Assembly: GCA_913056235.1 (NCBI GenBank)
Contig: CAJXMW010000001.1
Location: forward strand, 372,001 to 436,000
Direction: 5' to 3'
DNA length: 64,000 nucleotides
Source of the DNA: an uncultured Fodinibius sp.
Lineage (GTDB): Bacteria > Bacteroidota > Rhodothermia > Balneolales > Balneolaceae
Shown here: piece by piece, positions 26,121 through 34,613 of the stretch
Position numbering within the stretch: the first letter of the stretch is position 1
Layout: every line of letters begins with the position of its first letter
The notes under the pieces: generated by a model
Seen by the model: the letters and a program-made list of their open reading frames with translations, nothing else
The model's database searches: none
What the model was told of the DNA's origin: nothing
Position numbers and translations under genes: made by a program

Positions 26121-27290
26121 ATGGCCAGTCTAAGAAAGCGCAATAACTACTACTCTATCGTTTTTGCCACGCGGGTTGATGGCAAACTCATTCAGAAAAC
26201 CTATGCTCTTGGTACCAAGTACAAAAAGATAGCCGAACAAAAGAAATACCAATACGAAAAATTACATGAAGCTGGTGAGATAAATCCATTTTCGGATGAC
26301 TGGAATCTGCAAGAGTACGAAAAGATGCAGGAGTTGAAAGGTACTTCCGTAGTAAGTCCCATCTTAAACGAGCTTCAAAAGAAATTTTTAAGAGAAAAGA
26401 CAAATGTTACTGCAAAAACCAAGAGAACTTACAAGTACATCATACGTCAATTTATGGAAGGAGTTGGCTATACAATGCCCGTTACAAGAATTGATGCTGA
26501 TGATATTCGCGCGTTTTGTCTTCGAGATGACTTAGCCAATGCATCAAAAAAGAATTACCTAAAACACTTGAAAGTATTCTTTAACTGGCTGGTAGCGGAA
26601 GAATACATAGAAACCAATCCCTGCGATAAAATTGCCTTGCCAAAGGTTCGAGATAATCTCGTAGATAAGATTATTGAAGAAGATGATCTTGACTTAATTT
26701 TCAAAAAATTCCGAGAGTATCAGTTAAAACACAAAAAGTCTGGCAACATACACTCCACCGATCAGATGCAGCTTTGGTTTAAACCCCTGATCACACTGGC
26801 TTTTTATACTGGAATGAGGCGTAAAGAAATCATCCAATTGCGGTGGGAGCATATCAACCTCAAAGAAGGATTTATTAGAGTTACTGATACTAAAAATGGT
26901 TCAGAACGAACAATACCAATTTTTGAAACTTTATATTGGCGTTTAGTTGCCTGGAAAAAACTTATGGGCAATCCTAAAAAAGGATTAATTTTCCCGAGTC
27001 CAAAATCAACGCCTAATCGAGAAATTGCAATGACGGGGGATAATGTCTCTAAACGTTTTAAATTTTACGCCACAGAGGAAGCTAAACTGAAAGACACTGT
27101 AAATTTTCATGGCCTCAGACATTCTTGCGCAACCTTCATGCTACGCATCGGCTTCAATGTAATTGAAGTTAAAAATATGCTTGGCCATAAAAGTCTTGAA
27201 GTAACCAATCGCTATGTTCACTTGGTTGCGAAAGATCTAATGCGTTCTGCTAACCGAAATGGTAAAATGAACTATCTGAATGAAGCATAA
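26121..27290 (+). CDS. int: Tyrosine-type integrase
   Basis: 389 aa. An N-terminal arm-binding region (RKRNNYYSIVFATRVDGK) and a SAM-like core-binding domain (about 85-180, RTYKYIIRQFM, NWLVAEEYIETNPCDKI) precede the catalytic domain. Catalytic residues are visible: Arg about 233 (TGMRRKEI), His-x-x-Arg about 330 (HGLRHS), GHKSLEVTNRY with the nucleophile Tyr about 364. It is oriented away from the adjacent tRNA-Arg gene, the usual layout at an attL end. It overlaps the next gene by 11 bases. It would catalyse integration and excision of the element. Confidence 0.95.
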   Translation: MASLRKRNNYYSIVFATRVDGKLIQKTYALGTKYKKIAEQKKYQYEKLHEAGEINPFSDDWNLQEYEKMQELKGTSVVSPILNELQKKFLREKTNVTAKTKRTYKYIIRQFMEGVGYTMPVTRIDADDIRAFCLRDDLANASKKNYLKHLKVFFNWLVAEEYIETNPCDKIALPKVRDNLVDKIIEEDDLDLIFKKFREYQLKHKKSGNIHSTDQMQLWFKPLITLAFYTGMRRKEIIQLRWEHINLKEGFIRVTDTKNGSERTIPIFETLYWRLVAWKKLMGNPKKGLIFPSPKSTPNREIAMTGDNVSKRFKFYATEEAKLKDTVNFHGLRHSCATFMLRIGFNVIEVKNMLGHKSLEVTNRYVHLVAKDLMRSANRNGKMNYLNEA

Positions 27291-28119
27291 TATTTCGGCT
27301 ACAAAATTTGACTCTTTATCAAAGAGAGATTTGTTACTTAAGCTTACGGCTGATCGATATTCCAAACTCTCCAATGATTTAAATTTTGAATCTGATATTA
27401 AACGATATCAGGCTACCAGTATCACAGCTATAGCATACCTGAAAGAGACCAATCAATATCGCAGGCAACTTCAGCTCTGCCTTAAAAATTTCGCCGGTAG
27501 AACAGCCGAGACTTTTCACCCGGAGTTTATTTCAGCCGTTAAAAAATTGTACCAGCAGCATTTAATAAATCTTGGCCGGGGCGTTATTGAATTCTCTGAG
27601 CAAAAAGTAAACCGAAAGAAATTCCTGGATTTAGATTTCAGTGGTGCTGAAATTAACAATGCCCACTTCTCCGGGATCCTGGAAAATCTTTTTAATGAGT
27701 ATGGGGAAGATGTTCTTAGTCTGGACCATGCTCCCTGGAGATGTAGAATGGCCCGCATCTATAATTGCTCAAAAGATAGCATGAACCGATTGGAAGGCAA
27801 GCTTCGGACCATTGGACAATTCGGTTGCCTCGATGATGCTATTTCATTTTTAGAGGTCCGCATAGGCTTGCACGGCAAATATACCTTTAAGGTGTTAGTT
27901 GATAATTTGGATGAACTAATCAATGATTTCCTTATTGACAGCTCCAACGGACATATCAATAAAGTGAAAGCTCAACAACCAATTGATGAACTTGTAAAAG
28001 AAGCAGCCAGGAAATATGAAATTCTAAACTCGCCTACCTATCTCGTTAATCCAGAAGCTTACAAGTCAATTCTCAAACACCGGATTAAATCTACCATGAA
28101 AAACAGAAAATTTTCTTAA
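27280..28119 (+). CDS. Hypothetical protein translationally coupled to the integrase
   Basis: 279 aa, starting inside the last codons of the integrase (11-base overlap), so co-translation is likely. The protein is mostly helical and basic, with no signal peptide or transmembrane segment. I do not recognise the family. A strong hairpin terminator follows. The position suggests a partner or accessory factor of the integrase, such as directionality or DNA binding, but nothing in the sequence proves this. Confidence 0.65.
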   Translation: MKHNISATKFDSLSKRDLLLKLTADRYSKLSNDLNFESDIKRYQATSITAIAYLKETNQYRRQLQLCLKNFAGRTAETFHPEFISAVKKLYQQHLINLGRGVIEFSEQKVNRKKFLDLDFSGAEINNAHFSGILENLFNEYGEDVLSLDHAPWRCRMARIYNCSKDSMNRLEGKLRTIGQFGCLDDAISFLEVRIGLHGKYTFKVLVDNLDELINDFLIDSSNGHINKVKAQQPIDELVKEAARKYEILNSPTYLVNPEAYKSILKHRIKSTMKNRKFS

Positions 28120-28188
28120 AACAGGTTGAAATCTGTATAAACATACCTATCCTTCTGTCAATTAGAGCCTTGTTTTTCATGAATAATT

Positions 28189-28245
28189 ACAGATTTTGAT
28201 TTTCAGTACTTAAATGCCCTGTTGATTTTCAAAATCTGTTTTTTT
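28189..28245 (+). terminator. Terminator of the integrase operon
   Basis: A perfect 11-bp inverted repeat (ACAGATTTTGA / TCAAAATCTGT) with a 29-base loop, ending in TTTTTTT, 70 bases past the 27280 gene. The rest of the 200-base gap up to 28320 is AT-rich and shows no other clear feature. Confidence 0.7.
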
Positions 28246-28319
28246 CTGGTAGTGTATTTTATTAGGGTTTGCCTTTTCTTTAGCGCCATAAAATTTTTGC
28301 AACCCCAAAGATATCATTT

Positions 28320-28595
28320 ATGAATTCTCCAGACCCCAAGGAAAATATCATGGCAACTATAGCCATTCTTGATGCCAAATTAGATACCATTCTTAATATG
28401 CTGAATGCAGAACCTGATAAATCAAAATTCATGACAGCGAAAGAAGTTGAAGCTCTAATTGGACTACATCATCGCAGTATACTCAATAGAAGCAACCTGC
28501 CTCCTGAAGACAAAAACTTTGTACCATTTCACCGGTTTGGAACACGCCGAAAATATTTTGAGCGTAAAGTCATAGAAAAAATATTTTTGCCATAA
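28320..28595 (+). CDS. Small helix-turn-helix protein, excisionase-like
   Basis: 91 aa, or 81 from the internal ATG at residue 11. A short N-terminal helix (AILDAKLDTILNML) is followed by FMTAKEVEALIGLHHRSIL, the pattern of a winged/MerR-like HTH as in helix_turn_helix_17 and Xis proteins, and RKYFERKVIEKIF as wing/helix. Such proteins in integrated elements act as excisionase or transcription factor. Its place close to the integrase supports a role in excision control. Confidence 0.6.
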   Translation: MNSPDPKENIMATIAILDAKLDTILNMLNAEPDKSKFMTAKEVEALIGLHHRSILNRSNLPPEDKNFVPFHRFGTRRKYFERKVIEKIFLP

Positions 28596-28673
28596 GTGTA
28601 ACAAATCACGACTAAAATACTCTTGTATTTATTTATTTTTGTAACTGAAAAATAAGTCAAGTAGGAGTGACCT

Positions 28674-28862
28674 ATGCTGAATACCAGTCAACAAACGCTA
28701 CAGGTACCCAATACAAAACAGATCAACAGTAAAAAGAAAGTGCTTACTCTTATCGAACAGCTTTCTTCAGTAGTTCAAGAAGTGCGCTCTGAACATCCGG
28801 ATCAAGCCGCAGGTGCGGTTGCTCGGATAGCTGATCTTCGATATCACCTACAAGCTTTTTAA
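28674..28862 (+). CDS. Possible small protein overlapping the repressor gene
   Basis: 62-codon frame with a good ribosome-binding site (AGGAG, 7 bases before ATG). Its last 113 bases are antisense to the end of the repressor gene, so it may be only a shadow frame. Residues 20-60 would form a helix with alternating Leu/Val. No family is recognised. Confidence 0.3.
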   Translation: MLNTSQQTLQVPNTKQINSKKKVLTLIEQLSSVVQEVRSEHPDQAAGAVARIADLRYHLQAF

Positions 28863-29163
28863 TCTCTTTCATGCGGTTATCAAGCAACTGCTTTTCTTTC
28901 AGCTCTTCGCTAATATCGGCCATTTCATTAACGGTAAATGGTGTGCCCTCTCCCGTTAATAGCCAATTAAGATTTATCCCTGATTGTGCAAACCGTATTA
29001 GCGTGGAGCTGTTTACTTCCGTCTTCCCTCCATTTTTTATCTCCGAAATCACAGACCGATTTACTCCCGTCTCCCGCTGCATTTCAGACACATTTCCATC
29101 GTAATACTCTTCCAGCAGATACCGGACATTATCTTGTAATATTTCGCCAGACTTTTTTTCCAA
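28750..29163 (-). CDS. XRE-family repressor-like protein
   Basis: 137 aa. An N-terminal HTH_3 domain (MQRETGVNRSVISEIKNGGK, with recognition helix around VISEIKNG) is followed by a segment ending in NLNWLLTGEGTPF, a phrase typical of phage CI/C2-type regulators, and by a charged coiled coil to the end. It is divergent from the 29360 gene across 196 bases, the classical lysogeny switch layout. The protease-like C-terminal domain of LexA/CI is missing, so control is probably by dimerisation or by an antirepressor. Confidence 0.85.
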   Translation of the reverse strand: MEKKSGEILQDNVRYLLEEYYDGNVSEMQRETGVNRSVISEIKNGGKTEVNSSTLIRFAQSGINLNWLLTGEGTPFTVNEMADISEELKEKQLLDNRMKEIKKLVGDIEDQLSEQPHLRLDPDVQSALLELLKKAVR

Positions 29164-29359
29164 AATTCCTCTTTTCCTATCCTATTGGTTTTGGTGCGGT
29201 TAACGTAATGTCCCTTTATTTTAAGTTACGTACACATCATTTTTAATTGTTTCGTTGTTATCACATCACTACTTTAGCCCTGTAGGTATCGGTAATGTTT
29301 ACGTGTAACCATCCGATTATACTACTTACCCTTTAATTTTAAAAGACAGAAGTACAATT
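29164..29359. promoter_or_regulatory. Divergent control region of the element
   Basis: 196-base gap between the repressor-like gene (minus) and the 29360 gene (plus). It contains three similar short sequences, GTTAACGTAA at 29199, GTTACGT at 29225 and GTTTACGT at 29297, plausible operator half-sites. Promoters for both directions are expected here, but I could not assign -35/-10 elements with confidence. Confidence 0.5.
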
Positions 29360-29659
29360 GTGAACGGACCAATTACAAAACATGAAATTAACCGGCTACG
29401 CCTAGCCGTCATAAAAGGCCAGATAATGGAGCAATATGATACCTATGATGATTTTCGCAAAATCCTGTTTCCTGATATCAAGCTAAACACCTTCCGACAG
29501 TGGTTCAAAAAACCATATTACATTTCAGATCATCGCTTGTGCAAAATGGAACGAGCATTAGGGATTTCGGAGCAGGTTCTTACCCTCATTCTCAACAAAA
29601 AATTTGATCTCCCCATGGGAGCTCTTTGTAAGATCAAAGGCATTCGACTAACCCTTTAA
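29360..29659 (+). CDS. Small Cro-like regulator (unclassified)
   Basis: 99 aa, GTG start. A helical protein with KLNTFRQWFKKPYYISDHRLCKMERALGI in two parts (about 46-75), which fits a helix-turn-helix used by phage-type regulators where the second helix starts around SDHRLCKM. It is the first gene of the rightward replication operon and faces the repressor-like gene. A role as antagonist or activator is inferred from position only. Confidence 0.55.
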   Translation: MNGPITKHEINRLRLAVIKGQIMEQYDTYDDFRKILFPDIKLNTFRQWFKKPYYISDHRLCKMERALGISEQVLTLILNKKFDLPMGALCKIKGIRLTL

Positions 29660-29672
29660 CCAATCGTAACCT

Positions 29673-29951
29673 ATGGCCAAAATACGTACTCGCTATACCC
29701 TTGGGGATACCATCCAGTTCATAGACAGCGATGGCAACAAACGTAAAGAAATCGTCCGCATGATCGAAACACAGATCGTAGAAGGTTACGACCTCTGGGT
29801 GATTTACGGATATGGTGACGACCTCTATAAGCTCAACCATGTGAGCGAACACAAAATTCTAATATCTCAACGACAAATAAATGAGCAGCAGCAACACCCG
29901 GGAAGAGTCCCTAACACTAGTATCGCCAAACAACCGGCAAGAACCCGATGA
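29673..29951 (+). CDS. Small beta-rich protein, unknown
   Basis: 92 aa, beginning 13 bases after the previous gene and overlapping the next by 71 bases in another frame. Residues 1-65 alternate strands (YTLGDTIQFIDSDGNKRKE, DLWVIYGYGDDLYKLN) resembling a small SH3-like or KOW-like barrel. The last 25 residues are Gln/Pro/Arg-rich and lie wholly within the overlap. No family is recognised. It may be a replication-operon accessory gene. Confidence 0.55.
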   Translation: MAKIRTRYTLGDTIQFIDSDGNKRKEIVRMIETQIVEGYDLWVIYGYGDDLYKLNHVSEHKILISQRQINEQQQHPGRVPNTSIAKQPARTR

Positions 29952-32010
29952 CTACGGGCCAGCAGTATCGAATTCTCAAAATGAACCTTTCGAATATGTC
30001 GACAGCTCCGATCCGTTGGACTTTGGTTGGTACCGCAATGAAACCGATGGTACCAGCCGACGAATCGGCACCTTCGATATTGAAATACATTCCAAGATCA
30101 TCCGCTATAATCCCGAAACACTAAAATGGGATTCAACGCTCTATGAATGCCAGGTGAGCTGGTTGAGCCCAGAAACCCGAACACTTACACAGAGCGAGCT
30201 CTTTGTCCTGGAACCGGAAGATCTGTTGTCCAAGAAAGCATTTCAGATTCAGATCTTTAAGCATTCCTATCAGTCGGCTCGCTTTAAATCGGATGATGAG
30301 ATCCTCTTCTTTATGAGCTTCCTATGCAACCGCTGGCAGCCGCAAACCGTGTATGAGTTCAATTACTACGGGTTTATTGAACATCACGGGTACACCTTTT
30401 ACCTGACCCGCAACGCCCTAATTAATATTCCCGAGGACCACCTTCGAGAACCCCAATACATGATAGCGCCCGACCGAGACTCTGGCCTGTTCCCCATGGT
30501 AGCTGCCGACACTACCTTTTATGTTAAACCCGGACGCATTGAACCCGCCCCATTGTTAGATCTTCCATCGCCAACAGATGGCTTTTACAGCGATGAGGAA
30601 CATCATCTATTTACCGGGAAAGAGCTCCAGTACTTTATCGATACCGTGCGAGATAAATTTGGAGAGCTTATCGCCGGACAACAACCCGAGAAAAAGGCGG
30701 AAGGATATCTCATTTTCTCCTATATGCTCTCCTTTCTGTTTTTCGACGAGACCTACGATGTATTTAAACATGTGGTCTTTTTGTACCTATTTGGAGAACC
30801 ATCAACCGGTAAGGGACAACTGTCACAAATTATGCTCAATTTCTTTGGCCAATCCTTTACGGACGTGGATTCCAATCCTACGCTTAAATCCGCCGAAAAC
30901 AAGCTGGCCAATCACAGCAAGATCCCCGTAATCATGGATGAGTTTGTCCCCGGAAAAGGCAAGATCACGCCACAGGTATTTAACATGTGGTACGAATTGC
31001 GACAACGTGGGGTAAGCGCCTCCCACGATCGGACCAAAAACGCCTGGAGTCCTGTTCGGTCACAATTGATGTTTATCTCCAACTATAAACCGACCGAAGA
31101 CCACTTTCGTTCGCGGTGTATTATGATCGAATATGCCAAAGACAAACGGGGTTCGGTGGATAATCTTTGGTGGTTTGAAAACCACAAAAAAGAGATGCAG
31201 CGACTTTTCCTGTCGCTGCTTTACAAGTTTAATGACTTTAATCGGGAGCTGTTCAAAAGTGAGCTACTCTGGACCAAGCGCCTGCTTACCGAAGCCGTTG
31301 AGGAAGAATTAGGGCGACGAAGTGACCAAGAAGGCGTTCGTTTTCAGATTAAAGACCGTCAAATCGAAAATATGGCAGCCCTTATTACGGTGGATCTATT
31401 TGTCTGTCGGCCCGGTGATGTCCAGTTCGCGGAATTGGTTGAACAGTCAGCTCAAGAAAGAGCCAAGGTAAGCGAAGAGGATCTACGGGAGATGCAGAAC
31501 CTGCTACGGGATTCACGCATATCCACCGAGATATTCCGCTATGGTGTGGAGTTTTTAGCCAATTCAGCAGAACGAGAAGTACACCAAACACCACTTCAGC
31601 AGTTCTTGGCCAGCATTGAGATCATGAACGATAACGGGGAGCTACCGAAACGATACTACGGCTGGAACAGCAAGGATGGACTGGTCATGTACTGGAGCGG
31701 CATTTGGGATGCCTACACCAACTATAACAAAGGCCGGGAGTATATCAGCCAAGATATTATCCGGGAAGAGATTGAGGCTCTTGATCAGCACGGGAAAGCC
31801 AAAACGAATTATTACAGTTATGAGGATCCGGTGAAGGGTACCGTTAAAGAAAGCCGACATGGCTATCATATTCCCCGCAAACATCTAACGCCAACCTGGC
31901 TACGTGCATTTGGCAAGCGGGAGGAGGCGAACATCATGTTGGAAGAGCAAGGTCGCCAGCCCTCCACCGAATACCAGACAAGCACCGGTGATAGCTCGCC
32001 ACCATTTTAG
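29881..32010 (+). CDS. SF3/AAA-like replication helicase
   Basis: 709 aa. The ATPase core spans about residues 255-450: Walker A GEPSTGKGQ (about 306), Walker B IPVIMDEF (about 349), and a sensor-type QLMFISNYKPT (about 395), the arrangement of superfamily 3 and related phage/plasmid helicases. The first 250 residues are beta-rich and may bind DNA or hold a degenerate primase; no catalytic primase residues were identified. The C-terminal 230 residues are helical. It sits just before an iteron array, so it probably initiates or drives element replication. The start codon is uncertain because the gene overlaps the previous frame. Confidence 0.75.
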   Translation: MSSSNTREESLTLVSPNNRQEPDDYGPAVSNSQNEPFEYVDSSDPLDFGWYRNETDGTSRRIGTFDIEIHSKIIRYNPETLKWDSTLYECQVSWLSPETRTLTQSELFVLEPEDLLSKKAFQIQIFKHSYQSARFKSDDEILFFMSFLCNRWQPQTVYEFNYYGFIEHHGYTFYLTRNALINIPEDHLREPQYMIAPDRDSGLFPMVAADTTFYVKPGRIEPAPLLDLPSPTDGFYSDEEHHLFTGKELQYFIDTVRDKFGELIAGQQPEKKAEGYLIFSYMLSFLFFDETYDVFKHVVFLYLFGEPSTGKGQLSQIMLNFFGQSFTDVDSNPTLKSAENKLANHSKIPVIMDEFVPGKGKITPQVFNMWYELRQRGVSASHDRTKNAWSPVRSQLMFISNYKPTEDHFRSRCIMIEYAKDKRGSVDNLWWFENHKKEMQRLFLSLLYKFNDFNRELFKSELLWTKRLLTEAVEEELGRRSDQEGVRFQIKDRQIENMAALITVDLFVCRPGDVQFAELVEQSAQERAKVSEEDLREMQNLLRDSRISTEIFRYGVEFLANSAEREVHQTPLQQFLASIEIMNDNGELPKRYYGWNSKDGLVMYWSGIWDAYTNYNKGREYISQDIIREEIEALDQHGKAKTNYYSYEDPVKGTVKESRHGYHIPRKHLTPTWLRAFGKREEANIMLEEQGRQPSTEYQTSTGDSSPPF

Positions 32011-32037
32011 GCGAAAATTGGAGAAATCCATGATTTT

Positions 32038-32269
32038 CTAAGAATTTGAAAACACCGTCTTATTTTCTTAGAAGTTCCATTTCTCCCCCAAACAACACCC
32101 TGTAAGTATAATAATAATAGTTAGTTAGTAAATAATAATATATCTAAGAAAACCACTAAGAAACGACTAAGAAGTCTAAGATCGGTCTAAGATATCTAAG
32201 ATGATTCTTTGCCAATTTCTTAGACACTTAACCTATAGTTTTTACTGCACTTAACCTTGGCCTCTAAGA
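32038..32269. repeat. CTAAGA iteron array, candidate replication origin or operator
   Basis: Ten copies of CTAAGA: direct at 32038, 32144, 32156, 32167, 32176, 32187, 32196 and 32264, and inverted (TCTTAG) at 32066 and 32218. Five central copies start at intervals of 11, 9, 11 and 9 bases, so pairs repeat every 20 bases and lie on one face of the helix. An AT-rich stretch (32101-32143) is adjacent. It lies between the replication ATPase and a small HTH gene, which is the usual layout of an iteron origin. Confidence 0.75.
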
Positions 32270-32283
32270 AAATAAGAAAGACT

Positions 32284-32571
32284 ATGTCTAATTTTGAAAA
32301 TCCTGAAAATACCACCAACCCGATGGGAAATATGCCCTCCAACAATGAAGATTTCATGACGATTGGAGAAGCGATCAGCTACATGTGTGAAAAACTGGGA
32401 CGCATCTCCCGGACCACCTTTTACCGATGCGGCTATCGTAAAATGATCACCGTGCGCAGTTACGGGCGGAATAAAAGTACTGGCCGTGAAGCCGTTAAGC
32501 TGTGTCGCAAATCAGAAGTGGATTATATCATTCAGACCATTCAGGAAAATCCCCATGCCGAAAACTTATAA
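32284..32571 (+). CDS. Small HTH-type DNA-binding protein
   Basis: 95 aa from ATG 32284; the frame could open earlier at a TTG (32257), but that would lie inside the iteron array. After an Asn/Pro-rich start, residues 25-85 read as FMTIGEAISYMCEKLGRISRTTFYRCGYRKMI, with TIGEAISYM and RTTFYR as the helices of a MerR/Xis-like HTH. It follows the CTAAGA repeats directly, so it is the natural candidate to bind them. Confidence 0.65.
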   Translation: MSNFENPENTTNPMGNMPSNNEDFMTIGEAISYMCEKLGRISRTTFYRCGYRKMITVRSYGRNKSTGREAVKLCRKSEVDYIIQTIQENPHAENL

Positions 32572-33106
32572 CCGCGTAGATGAAATGCCGATTACCCGAC
32601 AAAAGGTGGTAAAACCATCTATATCTACTGAGTATCTGACAGCAAAAGTAGATGAAATCAACCGCCAGTATCACGATTTCAACAGACTCCATCTATATGT
32701 AGATGAAATGAGGCAACGCATCCAGGTGAATTATATAAATGAGGATGGTTTTGATATTCCGCTGACAAGCTGGCTCGATATGGGACAAGTTGGGACGTAC
32801 CTCCACAATTACCAGCGTATGTTCTGCCTGGATCCCAATCGCCTAGATCGTTTCTTTAATATAGATGAAGCTACGGTGATTGTACCTAGCAGCTGGCTCC
32901 GCCCGACAAGAAAACGCTCGAAGGGCATTGCCAATGGGTTTATCTACATGAGACAAGCGTATAAGGGGATAATACCTAGACGAAAACCTATTTTTGTTAG
33001 ACCAAACGCAGAAGAAATAGGTCTTTTTGATATTGTGGATGGAAATTCGACCTACTTTGTGGCCAAAAAGATTGGGATGAAATCATTACCGATTGTTATA
33101 AAATAA
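32555..33106 (+). CDS. Hypothetical protein of the replication module
   Basis: 183 aa from ATG 32555, overlapping the previous gene by 17 bases; the longer frame starting at 32486 would be mostly antisense-like to gene 32284 and is not used. The protein is mixed alpha/beta, with no signal peptide or membrane segment and no motif that I recognise. Segments such as IPLTSWLDMGQVGTYL and NIDEATVIVPSSWL look like a globular domain. Its position suggests a role in replication or its control. Confidence 0.6.
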   Translation: MPKTYNRVDEMPITRQKVVKPSISTEYLTAKVDEINRQYHDFNRLHLYVDEMRQRIQVNYINEDGFDIPLTSWLDMGQVGTYLHNYQRMFCLDPNRLDRFFNIDEATVIVPSSWLRPTRKRSKGIANGFIYMRQAYKGIIPRRKPIFVRPNAEEIGLFDIVDGNSTYFVAKKIGMKSLPIVIK

Positions 33107-33189
33107 AAACTCTCTATTTCATCTATTTGTTCAATCGTATAACTGTTATCTTAACCCTCCATTAAACAAGTTTATTTGAACGAAACGCA

Positions 33190-34059
33190 ATGAGTTTACA
33201 TATAGGCGGTAGTTGGGATCCTTTAGAACGTATTAAGGAATTGGTAAACAACCTGAGAGCCCTTAGCTCCATTCCTGATGGCGGAACAACAAGTTTTTCT
33301 ACTATCGATTTTATTCGACCGGTTTCTATACTGCCCATTGCCAGCTATGCATTTGATCATAACATCACGATACAAAATGCCAATTCATACTTAGATAGTA
33401 TTGAATTTCCTGATGGAACGAATACTTCTGAATTCAACAAAATTGGGCAAACTTACTTCCCCATTACAAAAGCTGACCTAAAATCAGCCAGTAGAGACGG
33501 GCGGGAAGAAAAGCTGAGATTTTTATCTGACCAATACCCAAAACTTTTGCGGCGCAATATTGACGACCAAGAATTTCTTGACCGAGTTGGCAATAATGTA
33601 TTCTATCTTCTTATTTCCGAAATGGTTGATAATATTATGGAACATTCAGAAGCGGATTTAGCCTATATATTTTCCCAGTTTTGGCCAGCCAATAACTCCT
33701 GTGAAATCTGTCTTCTGGATAACGGGATAGGAATTTACCAATCCTTAAAAAATGCGGGCAGAAGTGTTACCGATGATATGGATGCCCTAGAAAAAGTAAT
33801 TCGTCAGCATTTATCTGCCAAAGACGAATTTGGCTCACAGAAAAGAGGTACCGGAATTAAAAACACCATTAATTTGCTATCTAATAATGAACTAAATGGC
33901 TATTTTTGCGTTATAAGTGGTAATGCCGGCTATTTTATTGACAATAATGGGCGGAATCACTTTATTAATTTGACACAGGTTAGTTGGAATGGCACCATTA
34001 TTTGTATGGGATTCCAAAAACCACCTAAACACGTCGACATATATGAGTATATTCGATAA
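33190..34059 (+). CDS. GHKL ATPase (histidine-kinase-like ATP-binding) protein
   Basis: 289 aa. Residues about 135-260 contain an N-box-like EMVDNIMEHSE near 150, a G1 box LLDNGIGIYQ near 178 and a G2-like GTGIKNTIN near 222, which together mark the HATPase_c fold of anti-sigma/histidine-kinase proteins. No phospho-acceptor His domain or receiver is present. It overlaps the next gene, a STAS-like protein, by 17 bases, the typical layout of an ATPase/STAS pair. The N-terminal 130 residues are a separate domain that I do not recognise. Confidence 0.8.
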   Translation: MSLHIGGSWDPLERIKELVNNLRALSSIPDGGTTSFSTIDFIRPVSILPIASYAFDHNITIQNANSYLDSIEFPDGTNTSEFNKIGQTYFPITKADLKSASRDGREEKLRFLSDQYPKLLRRNIDDQEFLDRVGNNVFYLLISEMVDNIMEHSEADLAYIFSQFWPANNSCEICLLDNGIGIYQSLKNAGRSVTDDMDALEKVIRQHLSAKDEFGSQKRGTGIKNTINLLSNNELNGYFCVISGNAGYFIDNNGRNHFINLTQVSWNGTIICMGFQKPPKHVDIYEYIR

Positions 34060-34375
34060 ACATATCAATCTCCAAAAAGAGTTTGATGTAAGTGCCTTAA
34101 ATAATAGGGCTACTGCTAAAAAATTGGTCAAGAGTATTCAAAGCTCATGGGTTAATACTGTTGTTTTAGACTTTTCCGATATAGAGTTCGCTTCTCGTTC
34201 TTTTTTAGATGAGCTGAATTCACATCTACCTCATATCGAAAAAGAAGTTAAAAAGACAAATATGAATGCTTCTGTGAGAGAAATGGATGAATTGGTGCAG
34301 CAGCCAAATCGTCAAGCTCATTCACCTTTAAATAACTCCGAAAGTTACTCTGAATCTGAGTTACTGACTTTTTAA
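34043..34375 (+). CDS. STAS-like (DUF4325-type) protein
   Basis: 110 aa from ATG 34043, inside the end of the ATPase gene. Core residues 20-60 (ATAKKLVKSIQSSW, TVVLDFSDIEFASRSFLDEL) give the beta-alpha pattern of STAS/DUF4325 domains, in which the Ser/Arg in the ASRSF loop lies where SpoIIAA is phosphorylated. The C-terminal 30 residues are Ser/Asn/Glu-rich and probably disordered. Together with the ATPase it forms a predicted two-gene switch. The target protein is unknown; no sigma factor lies within the pair. Confidence 0.7.
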   Translation: MSIFDKHINLQKEFDVSALNNRATAKKLVKSIQSSWVNTVVLDFSDIEFASRSFLDELNSHLPHIEKEVKKTNMNASVREMDELVQQPNRQAHSPLNNSESYSESELLTF

Positions 34376-34573
34376 TTATCTTTTACATCGATACAAGCTG
34401 CCTAATATATAACTACTCTTCTTCAGAGCGGCCCTCCCTATAATACCTCAATCTTGTTTTATCTCTTCACTTTTGAAATAGCTCATAAGCAGTACCCGAT
34501 TCAAGATCGAAGTCTATTCATTTAAAGACAGTAGTCCATTGTGAGTTTCACTTGAATATTTATAGACCTTTTA

Positions 34574-34588
34574 GTAAGATTATCTTAC
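34574..34588. promoter_or_regulatory. 15-bp perfect palindrome, likely operator
   Basis: GTAAGAT-T-ATCTTAC, arms 7 bp around one central base, 25 bases before the ATG of the six-gene operon that contains an XRE regulator (34889). The spacing fits autorepression. The remaining 34376-34573 stretch is AT-rich with no other clear element. Confidence 0.65.
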
Positions 34589-34613
34589 AATATGTAATAA
34601 AATTATACGACTT

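Noticed and set aside
28674-28862. 62-residue frame as a confident gene
   Set aside because: Although it has a ribosome-binding site, more than half is antisense to the repressor gene; it is kept only as a low-confidence entry.
32038-32269. Repeat array considered as a CRISPR array
   Set aside because: The repeat unit is only six bases with 3-6 base gaps and two inverted copies; there are no long repeats with unique spacers and no cas genes.
32486-32554. Upstream extension of the 32555 gene
   Set aside because: These 23 codons overlap gene 32284 in another frame and have no ribosome-binding site; ATG 32555 is preferred.
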